Below are positions 16,407 through 23,242 of a stretch of 49,003 bases of DNA, one piece after another; the first letter of the stretch is position 1; each line of letters opens with the position of its first letter. The DNA lies in contig CAINXC010000068.1 of the NCBI GenBank assembly GCA_903854655.1, positions 1 through 49,003 of the forward strand, given 5' to 3'. The stretch is from an uncultured Verrucomicrobiota bacterium (lineage in GTDB: Bacteria; Verrucomicrobiota; Verrucomicrobiia; Verrucomicrobiales; Verrucomicrobiaceae). The position numbers and the translations under genes were made by a program. A model generated the notes under the pieces. The model did no database searches. It saw only the letters and a program-made list of their open reading frames with translations, and was not told where the DNA came from.

Positions 16407-18808
16407 TGGGCTACCGCCCAGACAGCCACGGAATGTTCTGGCAGGACTTGGCCCCCGAGAAACCCGGAAAGGTCGCCGCTGGCCCCAGGTCCTTGCCCCC
16501 CATTCCGGAAACCTCCTGGCGGATGCCGGAGGGATTCCCCGACCTCCGCGGTCAGGGGATGATCGCAATCGACGTTGAGACACGGGACGATGAGCTGAAG
16601 TCGCGCGGCCCCGGCGCCATGCGCGACGGATATATCTGCGGGGTCAGCATCGGCACAGAGGCTGGCTTTCGTAGTTACTACCCGATCCGGCATGAAATTG
16701 GTCCCAATCTGCCGGTGCACGTCGTCCTGGGCTGGCTCGATGAACAGCTTTCCCGGCCGGGGCAGCCCAAGGTCGGGGCAAATCTTTTATATGACCTCGA
16801 ATTCCTCTCCATCGCTGGTGTCAAGGTCGAGGGCCCCTTCTATGATGTCCAGGTGGCCGAACCGCTTCTCAATGAGAACAAGCTCACCTACAGTCTGGAA
16901 AGCCTTGCGCAGCAGTACCTCGGCGAAGGCAAGGTCGAGGACCAGATGCGGGATTGGCTCGAACGGGCGTTCGGGAAGGATCACATCAAGGCGAATATCT
17001 GGCGCGCTCCGTCCGCGGTCGTTGGCCCCTATGCGGAGGGTGATGTCGATTTGCCGCTGCGGATCTTTGCAGAGCAGCGGAAGCGGTTGGAGGCGGAGGA
17101 CCTTTGGACTGTCTTCATGCAGGAGACCCGCCTCATCCCCATGCTCTTGGCCATGCGCCTGCGCGGGGTCCGCGTGGACATCCAGGCAGCAGAACAGCTC
17201 CATGAGGAGCTAAAAGGCCGCCAGGCAGCGGCGCTCGGGGAACTGCGGGGCATCGCAGGGCGCGAGGTCGATGTCTGGGCCGCGGAATCCGTGGCTAAGG
17301 TCTTCGATGCCATGGGGGTGGAGTACCCCCGGACAGAGAAGACCGGGGCGCCGTCGTTTCGCAAGGAGTGGCTTAAGCACCACCCCAGCGAAGCTGCATC
17401 TAAGATCATGGAGGTCCGGCGCCTCGACAAGTTCTCCGGCACCTTCGTTCAAGGGTACATCCTGGACGGGCATCACAAGGGTCGCATCCACACTCAGTTT
17501 CATTCGCTCAGGTCAGATGAAAACGGTACTGTATCAGGGCGCCTATCATGCGCTGCTGGCTGGACGCCTGTGCTGACCAAGCACGGGCTTACACCACTTC
17601 AGGACGTGCGAGTGGGCGACCTTGTCTGGACGCATAAGCGCCGCTGGCGGCCTGTAACGGCTACATGGGTCAAGGGGGTCGAGCACATGGTCGACCTGCA
17701 CCTGAGCAGCGGGTATATTTTGACCTGCACCAAAAAGCACCGTATATTATCCGCCCAGGGTCATTGGATAAGAGCAGGGGATATCAATGGCGTATGCGAA
17801 GTGGTGGACGGAGGACGAAGCCAACATCCAGGCCCTAGTCACCCCGCAGGGCCATTGCACAATTCACGGGATGCAGCGGCCAGAGTCGAAGTTCTACAAA
17901 TCACGAAGATTGAAGATAGAGGAAGCTGTGAAGTATTTGATATCACAGTAGCCGAGGACGAGAGCTACTGGTCATGCGGATTGTTCTCTCATAATAGTTC
18001 AACTCCCAACCTGCAGAACATCCCAATTCGGGACGACGAACTTGGGCCGTTGATTCGCGCTATGTTCATTCCCGAACCGGGTGAGGACATGTGGGACCGT
18101 GACTATTCGCAGATCGAGTACCGGCTGCTGGCCAACTATGCCGCCTCCACGCACATTGCAGGGCGACCCTTGCCGGGGTCTGCGGAGATCGTGCGGCGGT
18201 ACACTGAGGACCCGGATGTCGACTACCACCAAATTCTGGCGGATATGACTGGGCTGTCCCGGAAAGATGCCAAGAATGTTAACTTCGGCATGGTGTATGG
18301 CCAAGGCGTGGACCTGCTGTGCAAAAACCTGGGCCTTGACCGGGCAGCCGGGATGGAACTGCTCGAGCGCTACCATAAACAGGCCCCCTTCATTCGCCCA
18401 TTGTCCCGTCGCGTTTCCGCACGGGCGGCTAGCACGGGCAAGATTCGAATGCTCTTTGGTCGCACCCGCCATTTCAATGCATGGGAGCACAAGGGAAAGA
18501 TCTACGACGAACCAGGGCCGGGCCGCAAACGGGCCTTCACCCATGCAGCATTGAACGCCCTGCTTCAAGGAGGTGCAGCGGGCATCATGAAGCAGGCGAT
18601 GGTTGATATCTGGGAATCTGGTGTTTGTGATGTCCTGGGCGCACCGCACTTGACCGTGCACGACGAGCTTGTGGGATCGGCGCCGCGCACCGCGCAAGCA
18701 AGGGAAGCGCTGCTTGAGGTCAATCGGTTAATGGAATCTTGTGTCAAGCTCCTGGTTCCGCTTAAGGCTGATGGCGGAATCGGGCGTAATTGGGCGGAGG
18801 CCAAATGA
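16406..18808 (+). CDS. polA: Family A DNA polymerase with 3'-5' exonuclease, interrupted by an intein
   Basis: 800 aa as translated, 651 after removal of the 149-aa intein at 17549-17995. The exonuclease domain shows AIDVET (about 53), NLLYDLEF and YAEGDVD, the DEDDy set. The polymerase domain shows DRDYSQIEYR (motif A), RKDAKNVNFGMVYGQG (motif B) and TVHDELVGS (motif C). No 5'-nuclease domain is present, as is common in phage PolA. The intein sits within GRLS^SSTPNLQNIP, a strictly conserved primer-template site, so polymerase activity requires splicing. The ATG overlaps the queE stop. Confidence 0.93.
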   Translation: MGYRPDSHGMFWQDLAPEKPGKVAAGPRSLPPIPETSWRMPEGFPDLRGQGMIAIDVETRDDELKSRGPGAMRDGYICGVSIGTEAGFRSYYPIRHEIGPNLPVHVVLGWLDEQLSRPGQPKVGANLLYDLEFLSIAGVKVEGPFYDVQVAEPLLNENKLTYSLESLAQQYLGEGKVEDQMRDWLERAFGKDHIKANIWRAPSAVVGPYAEGDVDLPLRIFAEQRKRLEAEDLWTVFMQETRLIPMLLAMRLRGVRVDIQAAEQLHEELKGRQAAALGELRGIAGREVDVWAAESVAKVFDAMGVEYPRTEKTGAPSFRKEWLKHHPSEAASKIMEVRRLDKFSGTFVQGYILDGHHKGRIHTQFHSLRSDENGTVSGRLSCAAGWTPVLTKHGLTPLQDVRVGDLVWTHKRRWRPVTATWVKGVEHMVDLHLSSGYILTCTKKHRILSAQGHWIRAGDINGVCEVVDGGRSQHPGPSHPAGPLHNSRDAAARVEVLQITKIEDRGSCEVFDITVAEDESYWSCGLFSHNSSTPNLQNIPIRDDELGPLIRAMFIPEPGEDMWDRDYSQIEYRLLANYAASTHIAGRPLPGSAEIVRRYTEDPDVDYHQILADMTGLSRKDAKNVNFGMVYGQGVDLLCKNLGLDRAAGMELLERYHKQAPFIRPLSRRVSARAASTGKIRMLFGRTRHFNAWEHKGKIYDEPGPGRKRAFTHAALNALLQGGAAGIMKQAMVDIWESGVCDVLGAPHLTVHDELVGSAPRTAQAREALLEVNRLMESCVKLLVPLKADGGIGRNWAEAK
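17549..17995 (+). mobile_element. Mini-intein in the DNA polymerase (149 aa)
   Basis: The block begins with Cys (CAAGWTPVLT, N-terminal block A), has TKKH in the block B position, and ends FSHN before extein Ser, the expected splice junction residues. VFDITVAEDESYW near the end matches block F. No LAGLIDADG or HNH endonuclease is seen, so it is a mini-intein that cannot home by itself unless helped. The region between about 17786 and 17900 is of unusual composition in this frame (rich in G, P, H and S). Insertion is between two Ser codons of the polymerase active-site region. Confidence 0.9.
17787..17951 (+). CDS. Overlapping 54-aa reading frame inside the intein (+1 frame)
   Basis: An ATG-initiated frame with AGGGG six bases upstream, +1 relative to the polymerase. 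It encodes a protein beginning MAYAKWWTEDEANIQALV, which resembles a Myb/SANT-type DNA-binding start (W-T-x-D-E-x-x-I-x-x-L). In the first 37 codons 30 end in G or C, against 16 of 36 codons in the intein frame over the same span, so coding bias favours this frame there. It may be a live nested gene or the remnant of a domain inserted into the intein and read out of frame. Function unknown. Confidence 0.4.
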   Translation: MAYAKWWTEDEANIQALVTPQGHCTIHGMQRPESKFYKSRRLKIEEAVKYLISQ

Positions 18809-18825
18809 AAGAAGAAAATAATCAC

Positions 18826-18902
18826 TTGTCCCTGGGTTAAAATGGGGCTAGGCTGCAAGCAGCCTAGGGGATAAGCCCCTGGCCCAGACAGGAATACAGA
18901 AA
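18826..18902 (+). promoter_or_regulatory. Promoter-hairpin-SD cassette, copy 4 (less perfect)
   Basis: TTGTCC (18826-18831), 17-bp spacer, TAGGCT (18849-18854). The latter starts a perfect hairpin (stem CTAGGCTGC/GCAGCCTAG), followed by CCAGACAGGA and an ATG at 18903. TAAAAT at 18838-18843 is an alternative -10. The arrangement matches copies 1-3, with a longer stem. It would start the accessory block downstream of the polymerase. Confidence 0.6.
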
Positions 18903-19517
18903 ATGTTTTATCGTCGTCAAAAACCAGTTCGTCGCGCGGCCGAAGTCATTGCTGCGGAAAAAGAGGCCAAGGCTGCATCGGCCAAGACCTGCCAGATATG
19001 CAATCGCCCTATCTTCGCGGAGACCGGGGTTATTGCACATCACGGATATCAGCGTCCATGCGAAGGGTGGCAAACGGCCTCCTGCGCCGGCGCTCGTCAT
19101 CTCCCCTACGAGGCTTCCTGTGTGGAGCTGGGCAAGGAGCTGGTGTTCGCCAAGGAGCGGCTGGACGATCTTCTCTTCACCGAGGCCAAGGTGCAAGCGG
19201 AAGCGCTCCCCATGCCCTGGACCGACGGCGACGGGCGCCTGCCCCTGGACCGCAAGGGCCGCCCCACCAATAAGACCTGGGACGTCACGCGTGAGAATTA
19301 CGCAGAATGCGTGGCCGATTGGATTGCCGCCGCAGACCGCTACGGGCGCCGCAGCGCCTATTACGCACCCACCTACGAGAAGCTGAAGGAGCGCCGCCTG
19401 GCTCAGCTGGCCCAGCGTATCAGCATGATGCGCAGCTACATCAAGACCCAGCAGGCTCGGTACGACGCCTGGAAGCCGACCCACAATTTCGAGGAAGGGG
19501 CCTGGGTTAAAATTTAA
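18903..19517 (+). CDS. Hypothetical protein with Cys/His cluster, 204 aa
   Basis: The N-terminus is basic (FYRRQKPVRRAAE). CQICNRP (about 31) is followed by HHGYQRP and SCAGARHLPYEASC, a Cys/His-rich stretch likely to bind zinc, as in many phage proteins of unknown function. The C-terminal two thirds is helical and charged. It has its own promoter cassette and a strong terminator behind it, so it is a separate unit. No function can be given. Confidence 0.7.
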   Translation: MFYRRQKPVRRAAEVIAAEKEAKAASAKTCQICNRPIFAETGVIAHHGYQRPCEGWQTASCAGARHLPYEASCVELGKELVFAKERLDDLLFTEAKVQAEALPMPWTDGDGRLPLDRKGRPTNKTWDVTRENYAECVADWIAAADRYGRRSAYYAPTYEKLKERRLAQLAQRISMMRSYIKTQQARYDAWKPTHNFEEGAWVKI

Positions 19518-19525
19518 CTGCTCCG

Positions 19526-19556
19526 GGGGCCGCGCAACGCGGCCCCTTCCTTTTCT
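19526..19556 (+). terminator. Rho-independent terminator
   Basis: Nine-base-pair stem GGGGCCGCG/CGCGGCCCC with a three-base loop, followed by TTCCTTTT. It begins eight bases after the stop of the gene at 18903-19517 and is the clearest plus-strand terminator in the window. Confidence 0.85.
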
Positions 19557-19565
19557 GAGAACAGC

Positions 19566-19862
19566 ATGACCAAACCTCAACTCCTCGCCCTCCTAGCCAA
19601 CTCAGTTATGATCAAGCCGGCCCTGCTTGATCTGGCTGCCGAGAAACTCCCAGCAGAGCTCCCCAAGCGCGGCCACCAGGAGCTCCTCCCAGGGATGTAT
19701 GTCCAGTGGGGCCGCGACATGGCCTACCACCGAAAGCAGGTGATGCAGGAGAAAAGGCAGGATGGCCCTCCCCTAAAGTTCCCCGCCAACCGCCGGTGGG
19801 CGCGTGGCTGCATCTCAGTGACCTGGGACCAACAAGGGAATTGGGCGGCCGTTGGTTATTGA
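19566..19862 (+). CDS. Hypothetical protein, 98 aa
   Basis: Unrecognised. The N-terminus (MTKPQLLALLANSVMIKPALLDL) is helical and amphipathic; the C-terminal third holds WARGCISVTWDQQGNW, likely beta strands. The ATG lies just after the terminator, which leaves little room for a promoter, so expression may rely on read-through. A weak AGA-rich sequence precedes it. Confidence 0.5.
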   Translation: MTKPQLLALLANSVMIKPALLDLAAEKLPAELPKRGHQELLPGMYVQWGRDMAYHRKQVMQEKRQDGPPLKFPANRRWARGCISVTWDQQGNWAAVGY

Positions 19863-19870
19863 TCCCACCC

Positions 19871-19891
19871 GAAAGAAAAATGTTTTCTTTC
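19871..19891 (+). terminator. Perfect 9-bp hairpin, possible terminator or leader element
   Basis: GAAAGAAAA and TTTTCTTTC are separated by only three bases. The AT-rich stem stands out in a GC-rich genome. It follows the stop of the gene at 19566 by nine bases and is followed by a short pyrimidine tract, consistent with a terminator, though the stem is weak. A binding site for a dimeric protein is the alternative. Confidence 0.45.
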
Positions 19892-19950
19892 TCTCTAATC
19901 TGGTGCATATTGGGGTTGCGGTTAACGCCGCCACAGACAGGAGAAAAGAA

Positions 19951-20118
19951 ATGGAACATCATCTTCCGCACTCGCCAGCCAGGGCTTTAGCTGCCGGCTA
20001 CAAGGTCTGGAAAGACGGCAACGGATGGCGCTTCACAACGCCTAGGGGCGATTACGACAGCCCTGTCTTTCGGACGCGCGGCGAAGCGTGGAACAAAGCC
20101 GCGCTCCACCAGGCCTAA
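19951..20118 (+). CDS. Small hypothetical protein, 55 aa
   Basis: Begins MEHHLPHSPARALAAGYKVW, then WRFTTPRGDYDSPVFRTRGEAWNKA: a compact beta-beta-alpha pattern. The ATG is nine bases after AGACAGGAG; the longer in-frame extension upstream has no ribosome-binding site. Function unknown. Confidence 0.6.
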   Translation: MEHHLPHSPARALAAGYKVWKDGNGWRFTTPRGDYDSPVFRTRGEAWNKAALHQA

Positions 20119-20149
20119 CCCCCAACCCCTAAAGACAGGAGATGAGAAG

Positions 20150-20341
20150 ATGCAGTTTGCCAGCACCACCACCCACGAAGTTCGCAGCTACAACGCCTGC
20201 GCTTACTACAACGGCGTTTCGTGGGAAGATCAGATGGATGTCATCTGCAACGCCGTGGTTAGTAGCGGTCAGACCTTGGAGTTCACCGCGCCGTCGTTGC
20301 TTCGCGGCTGGGAGCGACACGAAGACCGTCGCTGCGCCTAA
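20150..20341 (+). CDS. Small hypothetical protein, 63 aa
   Basis: Starts 11 bases after AGACAGGAG. The sequence (MQFASTTTHEVRSYNACAYY) is beta-rich with no membrane segment and no recognised motif. It has a terminator-like hairpin downstream at 20376-20410 and, with the gene at 19951, may form a two-gene unit. Confidence 0.55.
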   Translation: MQFASTTTHEVRSYNACAYYNGVSWEDQMDVICNAVVSSGQTLEFTAPSLLRGWERHEDRRCA

Positions 20342-20375
20342 CGACTAACCCTACCACATTCGGGAACAACCCGCC

Positions 20376-20410
20376 AAGGCAGGAAGCCCTAACCGGCTGG
20401 CCTGCCTTTT
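20376..20410 (+). terminator. Rho-independent terminator
   Basis: Outer stem AAGGCAGG/CCTGCCTT with an inner AAGCC/GGCT pairing, followed directly by a T run. It separates the small gene at 20150 from the one at 20441. Confidence 0.75.
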
Positions 20411-20440
20411 GGGCGTAGGAACTACTAACAGGAGGATGCC

Positions 20441-20818
20441 ATGAATATCGACGAACTCACCACCGGTCAAGCGAAGGCGCTGGCTGCTCAATTCCAAGGT
20501 CTGACTGGCGAAAACCACGTCGCATCCGCTCAACACGCCCCCATGTCCGTCATCGTCTGCACCGACAAGCGCGGCGTGGTGTTTGGCGACACGGTGGATG
20601 TTAACGCTCGCCCGATCACCCTGACAAATGCCCGTATGGCCCTCTATTGGTCAGCCGATGTTGGTGGCGTCTTTGGGCTTGCCGAGAAGGGACCAACCGC
20701 AGGGTGCAAGATCAGCGCGACCGCTCCGTCCATCTCGCTTGAAGGCGTTACGGCCATCTTTACTGTCGATAAAAAGGCGGTCAAGGCTTGGTTAGACGCG
20801 CCTGTCCAGGGCCGATAA
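20441..20818 (+). CDS. Conserved phage protein of DUF6948-like type, 125 aa
   Basis: The pattern GVVFGDTVD, then ITLTNARMALYWSADVGGVFGLAEKGP, then GCKIS matches a widespread small phage protein family of unknown role (I believe DUF6948, by memory of the pattern). AGGAGG upstream of the ATG gives a strong ribosome-binding site. Soluble, no catalytic motif seen. Confidence 0.7.
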   Translation: MNIDELTTGQAKALAAQFQGLTGENHVASAQHAPMSVIVCTDKRGVVFGDTVDVNARPITLTNARMALYWSADVGGVFGLAEKGPTAGCKISATAPSISLEGVTAIFTVDKKAVKAWLDAPVQGR

Positions 20819-20819
20819 A

Positions 20820-20945
20820 ATGGCAGAAGTTCTTTTCGGGACAAAGCCTTTCGGCTACGGCTACGGCTCCGGCTACGGCTACGGCTACGGCGACGGCTCC
20901 GGCTACGGCTATAGCTCCGGCTACAGCGGAAGCATCAGTCCATGA
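20820..20945 (+). CDS. Gly-Tyr repeat mini-protein, 41 aa
   Basis: After about ten ordinary residues (MAEVLFGTKPF) the protein is almost entirely Gly-Tyr and Gly-Ser dipeptides, encoded by tandem GGCTAC units. The start overlaps the preceding stop region by spacing of one base, and the stop overlaps the next ATG. Gly/Tyr-rich segments tend to be disordered and sticky; a role cannot be assigned, and the repeat could vary between isolates. It could be non-coding repeat expansion that happens to remain open. Confidence 0.5.
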   Translation: MAEVLFGTKPFGYGYGSGYGYGYGDGSGYGYSSGYSGSISP

Positions 20946-21040
20946 AGCTCGCCCTCGTCTACGCCTTCCTGGCGGTCATGCTGGGAATCTTGCTTAGCCC
21001 CTTTATCCTGACGGTGTGGGTCGCTTTTAACCAAGATTGA
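20942..21040 (+). CDS. Single-span membrane peptide, 32 aa
   Basis: Short frame coupled to the previous gene by an ATGA overlap. Residues 3-28 (LALVYAFLAVMLGILLSPF) form one hydrophobic helix. One of several tiny membrane proteins in this block; a lysis-related or membrane-modulating role is possible but unsupported. Confidence 0.45.
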   Translation: MKLALVYAFLAVMLGILLSPFILTVWVAFNQD

Positions 21041-21054
21041 GATAGGAGGATCAT

Positions 21055-21258
21055 ATGTGGATTATCGCGCACAAGGAAGATGGTATCATCTACGCCCTTG
21101 GTGATACGCGCAACAATGCGTGGGAAAATGCTGCCCTTGTGCGAATCGCAGACAATCGAGAATGGCGCCTTGAGTCTGAAATCCAGCTCATGAGGGCCAG
21201 CGGCTGGGCCGCACAGAAGTGCACAATAGACCTTCAAGATGGGAGAAAGTACGCATGA
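21055..21258 (+). CDS. Small hypothetical protein, 67 aa
   Basis: Starts after AGGAGG with good spacing. It begins MWIIAHKEDGIIYALGDTRN and contains a Trp-rich, mixed alpha/beta pattern with no membrane segment. The stop overlaps the following ATG. Not recognised. Confidence 0.6.
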   Translation: MWIIAHKEDGIIYALGDTRNNAWENAALVRIADNREWRLESEIQLMRASGWAAQKCTIDLQDGRKYA

Positions 21259-21506
21259 TCCCCCTCCAATTAACCATTGAAACCCGGCGCCAGTTTGATT
21301 CACTCAAGGCCACCTTCACGCGCGCCAGCCGACCGTTCATGGACGGTGGGACCAACACCGTCGCGCTGGAGCAAGCGGACCTGGAGCTCGCTGAGGCGAT
21401 CAAGGCCGCGCGGGAGCTGCGCATCTACGTCCGGGGCGAGATTGGCGACGCCAAGGCGCGTGCCCGCGAGGACGCCGGCAAGAAGCCCTTGCGGGGGCGG
21501 TCGTGA
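21255..21506 (+). CDS. Small helical protein, 83 aa
   Basis: Starts at the ATG that overlaps the previous stop, with GGGAGAAAG upstream. Heptad-like charged sequence from about residue 35 (LEQADLELAEAIKAARELR) suggests a coiled coil, followed by a basic C-terminus. No family recognised. Confidence 0.6.
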   Translation: MIPLQLTIETRRQFDSLKATFTRASRPFMDGGTNTVALEQADLELAEAIKAARELRIYVRGEIGDAKARAREDAGKKPLRGRS

Positions 21507-21598
21507 ACCCCGTCCAGCGCGAGGCCCTTATGTGGGCCGTGGTCCTGGCCATCCTGGCCGGCATTCTTCTACTTCGTGGCTGCGGGGTAGTGCGATGA
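21503..21598 (+). CDS. Single-span membrane peptide, 31 aa
   Basis: GTG start overlapping the previous stop. The central segment (ALMWAVVLAILAGILLL) is a membrane helix, followed by a short tail with one Cys. The stop overlaps the next gene's ATG, consistent with translational coupling. Confidence 0.45.
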   Translation: MNPVQREALMWAVVLAILAGILLLRGCGVVR

Positions 21599-21924
21599 CC
21601 TCCTCCAAGGAGCTCCAAGGTATAGCGGCCCTAGATGGCGTCCTCAGCCTCATCCTGTTCCCGCTGTACGTCTTGTTCTACGGCTTCGTGCTTACTCAGA
21701 TGTGGGCATGGTTCATGGTCCCCTTGGGGGTGCGCGCTATTACCCTGTCGGCGGCCCTGGGCCTTTCGGCCATGATCCACGTGACGCGGCCCGTGGTGGA
21801 TAGCAAGCTTGAGGGACCTTTTGCGGGCACCGTCGCCTTCGCCAAGGCCTTCGCCCACGTGGGCTGTTGCTGGGGCTTCGGCGCCATCTATGTTAGTGTG
21901 GGCCATATGGGGTGGTTTCGATGA
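21595..21924 (+). CDS. Integral membrane protein, 109 aa
   Basis: Three hydrophobic segments (about residues 12-40, 44-60 and 80-103) predict a small polytopic membrane protein. It could be holin-like by size and topology, but nothing else supports that, and no endolysin gene is adjacent. The start overlaps the previous stop and the stop overlaps the next start. Confidence 0.6.
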   Translation: MTSSKELQGIAALDGVLSLILFPLYVLFYGFVLTQMWAWFMVPLGVRAITLSAALGLSAMIHVTRPVVDSKLEGPFAGTVAFAKAFAHVGCCWGFGAIYVSVGHMGWFR

Positions 21925-22280
21925 TCTTCGCCGACCTTCTCGCTGCCATTGATGCAGCGCGCACTATCACAAACGAGAGGGGCATCTTCCCCGGCGACGC
22001 TGTAATGCTGACTGAACCCTTGCACCGGACATGGGGTTACCCGACCCTACCGCGATTTAGCACTGGTCGCTCAATCGACAGCCTCGCGTGCGGCGGTTGG
22101 ACGCCCGACCATCTTCTTCCAATCCGCTACCGCGACAACACCGACATCTGGACGCCATTCCACTACTTGGTCAAGGTCAATTGCGCACCATTCCGCGAGT
22201 TGCTCAGGCGGTATGATGACGAGCAATGGGTGGTGAGGCCCGTCATTAGGGCATTAGACAAGCGAAGGCCATCACAATGA
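21921..22280 (+). CDS. Hypothetical protein, 119 aa
   Basis: Starts at the ATG overlapping the upstream stop; an in-frame GTG nine bases earlier is less likely. Soluble mixed sequence with GDAVMLTEPLHRTWGYPTLP and a Trp/Asp-rich middle; no known motif. Coupled at both ends to its neighbours. Confidence 0.6.
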   Translation: MIFADLLAAIDAARTITNERGIFPGDAVMLTEPLHRTWGYPTLPRFSTGRSIDSLACGGWTPDHLLPIRYRDNTDIWTPFHYLVKVNCAPFRELLRRYDDEQWVVRPVIRALDKRRPSQ

Positions 22281-22348
22281 CCCTCTACCTCTATGCAACA
22301 GCCTTCGGCCTTTGCTGCGGTGCGTTGCTCATCCTTGTTTTTCGTTGA
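22277..22348 (+). CDS. Tiny membrane peptide, 23 aa
   Basis: MTLYLYATAFGLCCGALLIL followed by three residues: a single hydrophobic helix that starts in ATGA overlap with the previous gene. It is at the limit of what sequence alone can support; the overlap and composition are the only evidence. Confidence 0.3.
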   Translation: MTLYLYATAFGLCCGALLILVFR

Positions 22349-22354
22349 GCTGCA

Positions 22355-22660
22355 ATGATCATCGGCCCCGAAACCAAGCTCCTCTGCATCCGCACCCCGA
22401 AAGGCCAAGATCAGGTCCGTTCGGGTGGGATCTATATCTGCGACGAGTTGGTGCAAGGGACCTGTGGTCATTGCGAGCACTGCGGGGATGCCCACCAGAA
22501 GGATGTCATCCGTTTGCGCGGCGTTCGGCAATTCGGTCGGACGTGGTGGGGTCAGCGCATGGAGCGCGGCTGGTGCCCCTGCTGCTTCACCCCGCTGGAC
22601 GGCGGGGGCCTGGAAGAGGAACCTGCCGAGGGGCTTAAGGAGCTGGTCGATGCGCCTTGA
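22355..22660 (+). CDS. Zinc-ribbon-like protein, 101 aa
   Basis: CGHCEHCG (about residues 37-44) and CPCC (about 74-77) supply two Cys pairs that can bind one or more zinc ions, as in ribbon-type nucleic-acid-binding proteins. It overlaps the following CtrA-like gene by 11 bases. Partner or target unknown. Confidence 0.65.
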   Translation: MIIGPETKLLCIRTPKGQDQVRSGGIYICDELVQGTCGHCEHCGDAHQKDVIRLRGVRQFGRTWWGQRMERGWCPCCFTPLDGGGLEEEPAEGLKELVDAP

Positions 22661-23075
22661 ACCTGCCCTCCAAGCCCTGCTCCAATCGAAGGATGCTGAG
22701 ATCAGGAAGCTGACCAAGGATCGGGATGGCCTGCAGATCAAGGTCGCCGGGTTGGAGGACGAGGTTTGGCAGCTGAAGCGGATTCTTGGTGCGTCTGGCT
22801 TTCTTGCCCCTCACTTCCTTAGCTTGACCAAGGGCGAGGAGCTCATCCTGGGGATGCTATTCGCCCGCGATTACTGCTCCAAGGAGGCCTTGTACGACGT
22901 CGCCTATCCAGGCAACGAGAGCTCAGCAAATTCAATCGAAGTCCGCATCCACAAGATCAGAAAGAAGCTCCGGCCCTACGGGATAACCATCCACACCACA
23001 TGGGGTCGGGGCTACCTCATAACAAAGGAAGGTAAGCTCGCCTTGAAGCAGCTTATTGACGAGGCGGCAAAATGA
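22650..23075 (+). CDS. CtrA/OmpR-type winged-helix DNA-binding protein without receiver domain
   Basis: 141 aa. Residues about 5-45 form a coiled coil (KDAEIRKLTKDRDGLQIKV). Residues about 55-135 match the OmpR/PhoB effector domain: LTKGEELILGMLF, IEVRIHKIRKKL and the closing TTWGRGYLI, very like the ETVWGRGY of CtrA, the alphaproteobacterial cell-cycle master regulator. The phosphoreceiver is replaced by a coiled coil, so it would be free of histidine-kinase control. It may bind CtrA-type sites in host or phage DNA. The ATG lies inside the previous gene's end. Confidence 0.75.
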   Translation: MRLEPALQALLQSKDAEIRKLTKDRDGLQIKVAGLEDEVWQLKRILGASGFLAPHFLSLTKGEELILGMLFARDYCSKEALYDVAYPGNESSANSIEVRIHKIRKKLRPYGITIHTTWGRGYLITKEGKLALKQLIDEAAK

Positions 23076-23242
23076 AGCTTGAGGAGATCATTCGCGTAGT
23101 CCATGCTCTGTTGGAGAAGGAGCGTTGGACGGCGGACAGGGTCGGTCAGCCGGGCTGCAACGTCCGGCTGGGAGCGGAGCATAACGCCAAGGCGCTGGAG
23201 GCGGCGCTGAAGATTTTACAACAGGAGAGACAGGATGACTGA
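23072..23242 (+). CDS. Small helical protein, 56 aa
   Basis: Coupled to the CtrA-like gene by ATGA overlap. Two amphipathic helices (EEIIRVVHALLEKERW and ALEAALKILQQE) with a short loop between. It overlaps the next start by eight bases. No family recognised. Confidence 0.55.
   Translation: MKLEEIIRVVHALLEKERWTADRVGQPGCNVRLGAEHNAKALEAALKILQQERQDD

Noticed and set aside
17549..17995. Group I intron or frameshift explanation for the polymerase insertion
   Set aside because: The insertion is open in frame throughout and carries Cys1, TKKH and HN/Ser intein junctions.
20820..20945. CRISPR-like or non-coding satellite reading of the GGCTAC array
   Set aside because: The units are directly tandem without spacers and remain in frame between coupled genes, so a coding repeat is simpler.
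21595..21924. Assignment of the small three-span membrane protein as a holin
   Set aside because: No adjacent endolysin or spanin is present and its position is in the early accessory block, so topology alone is insufficient.
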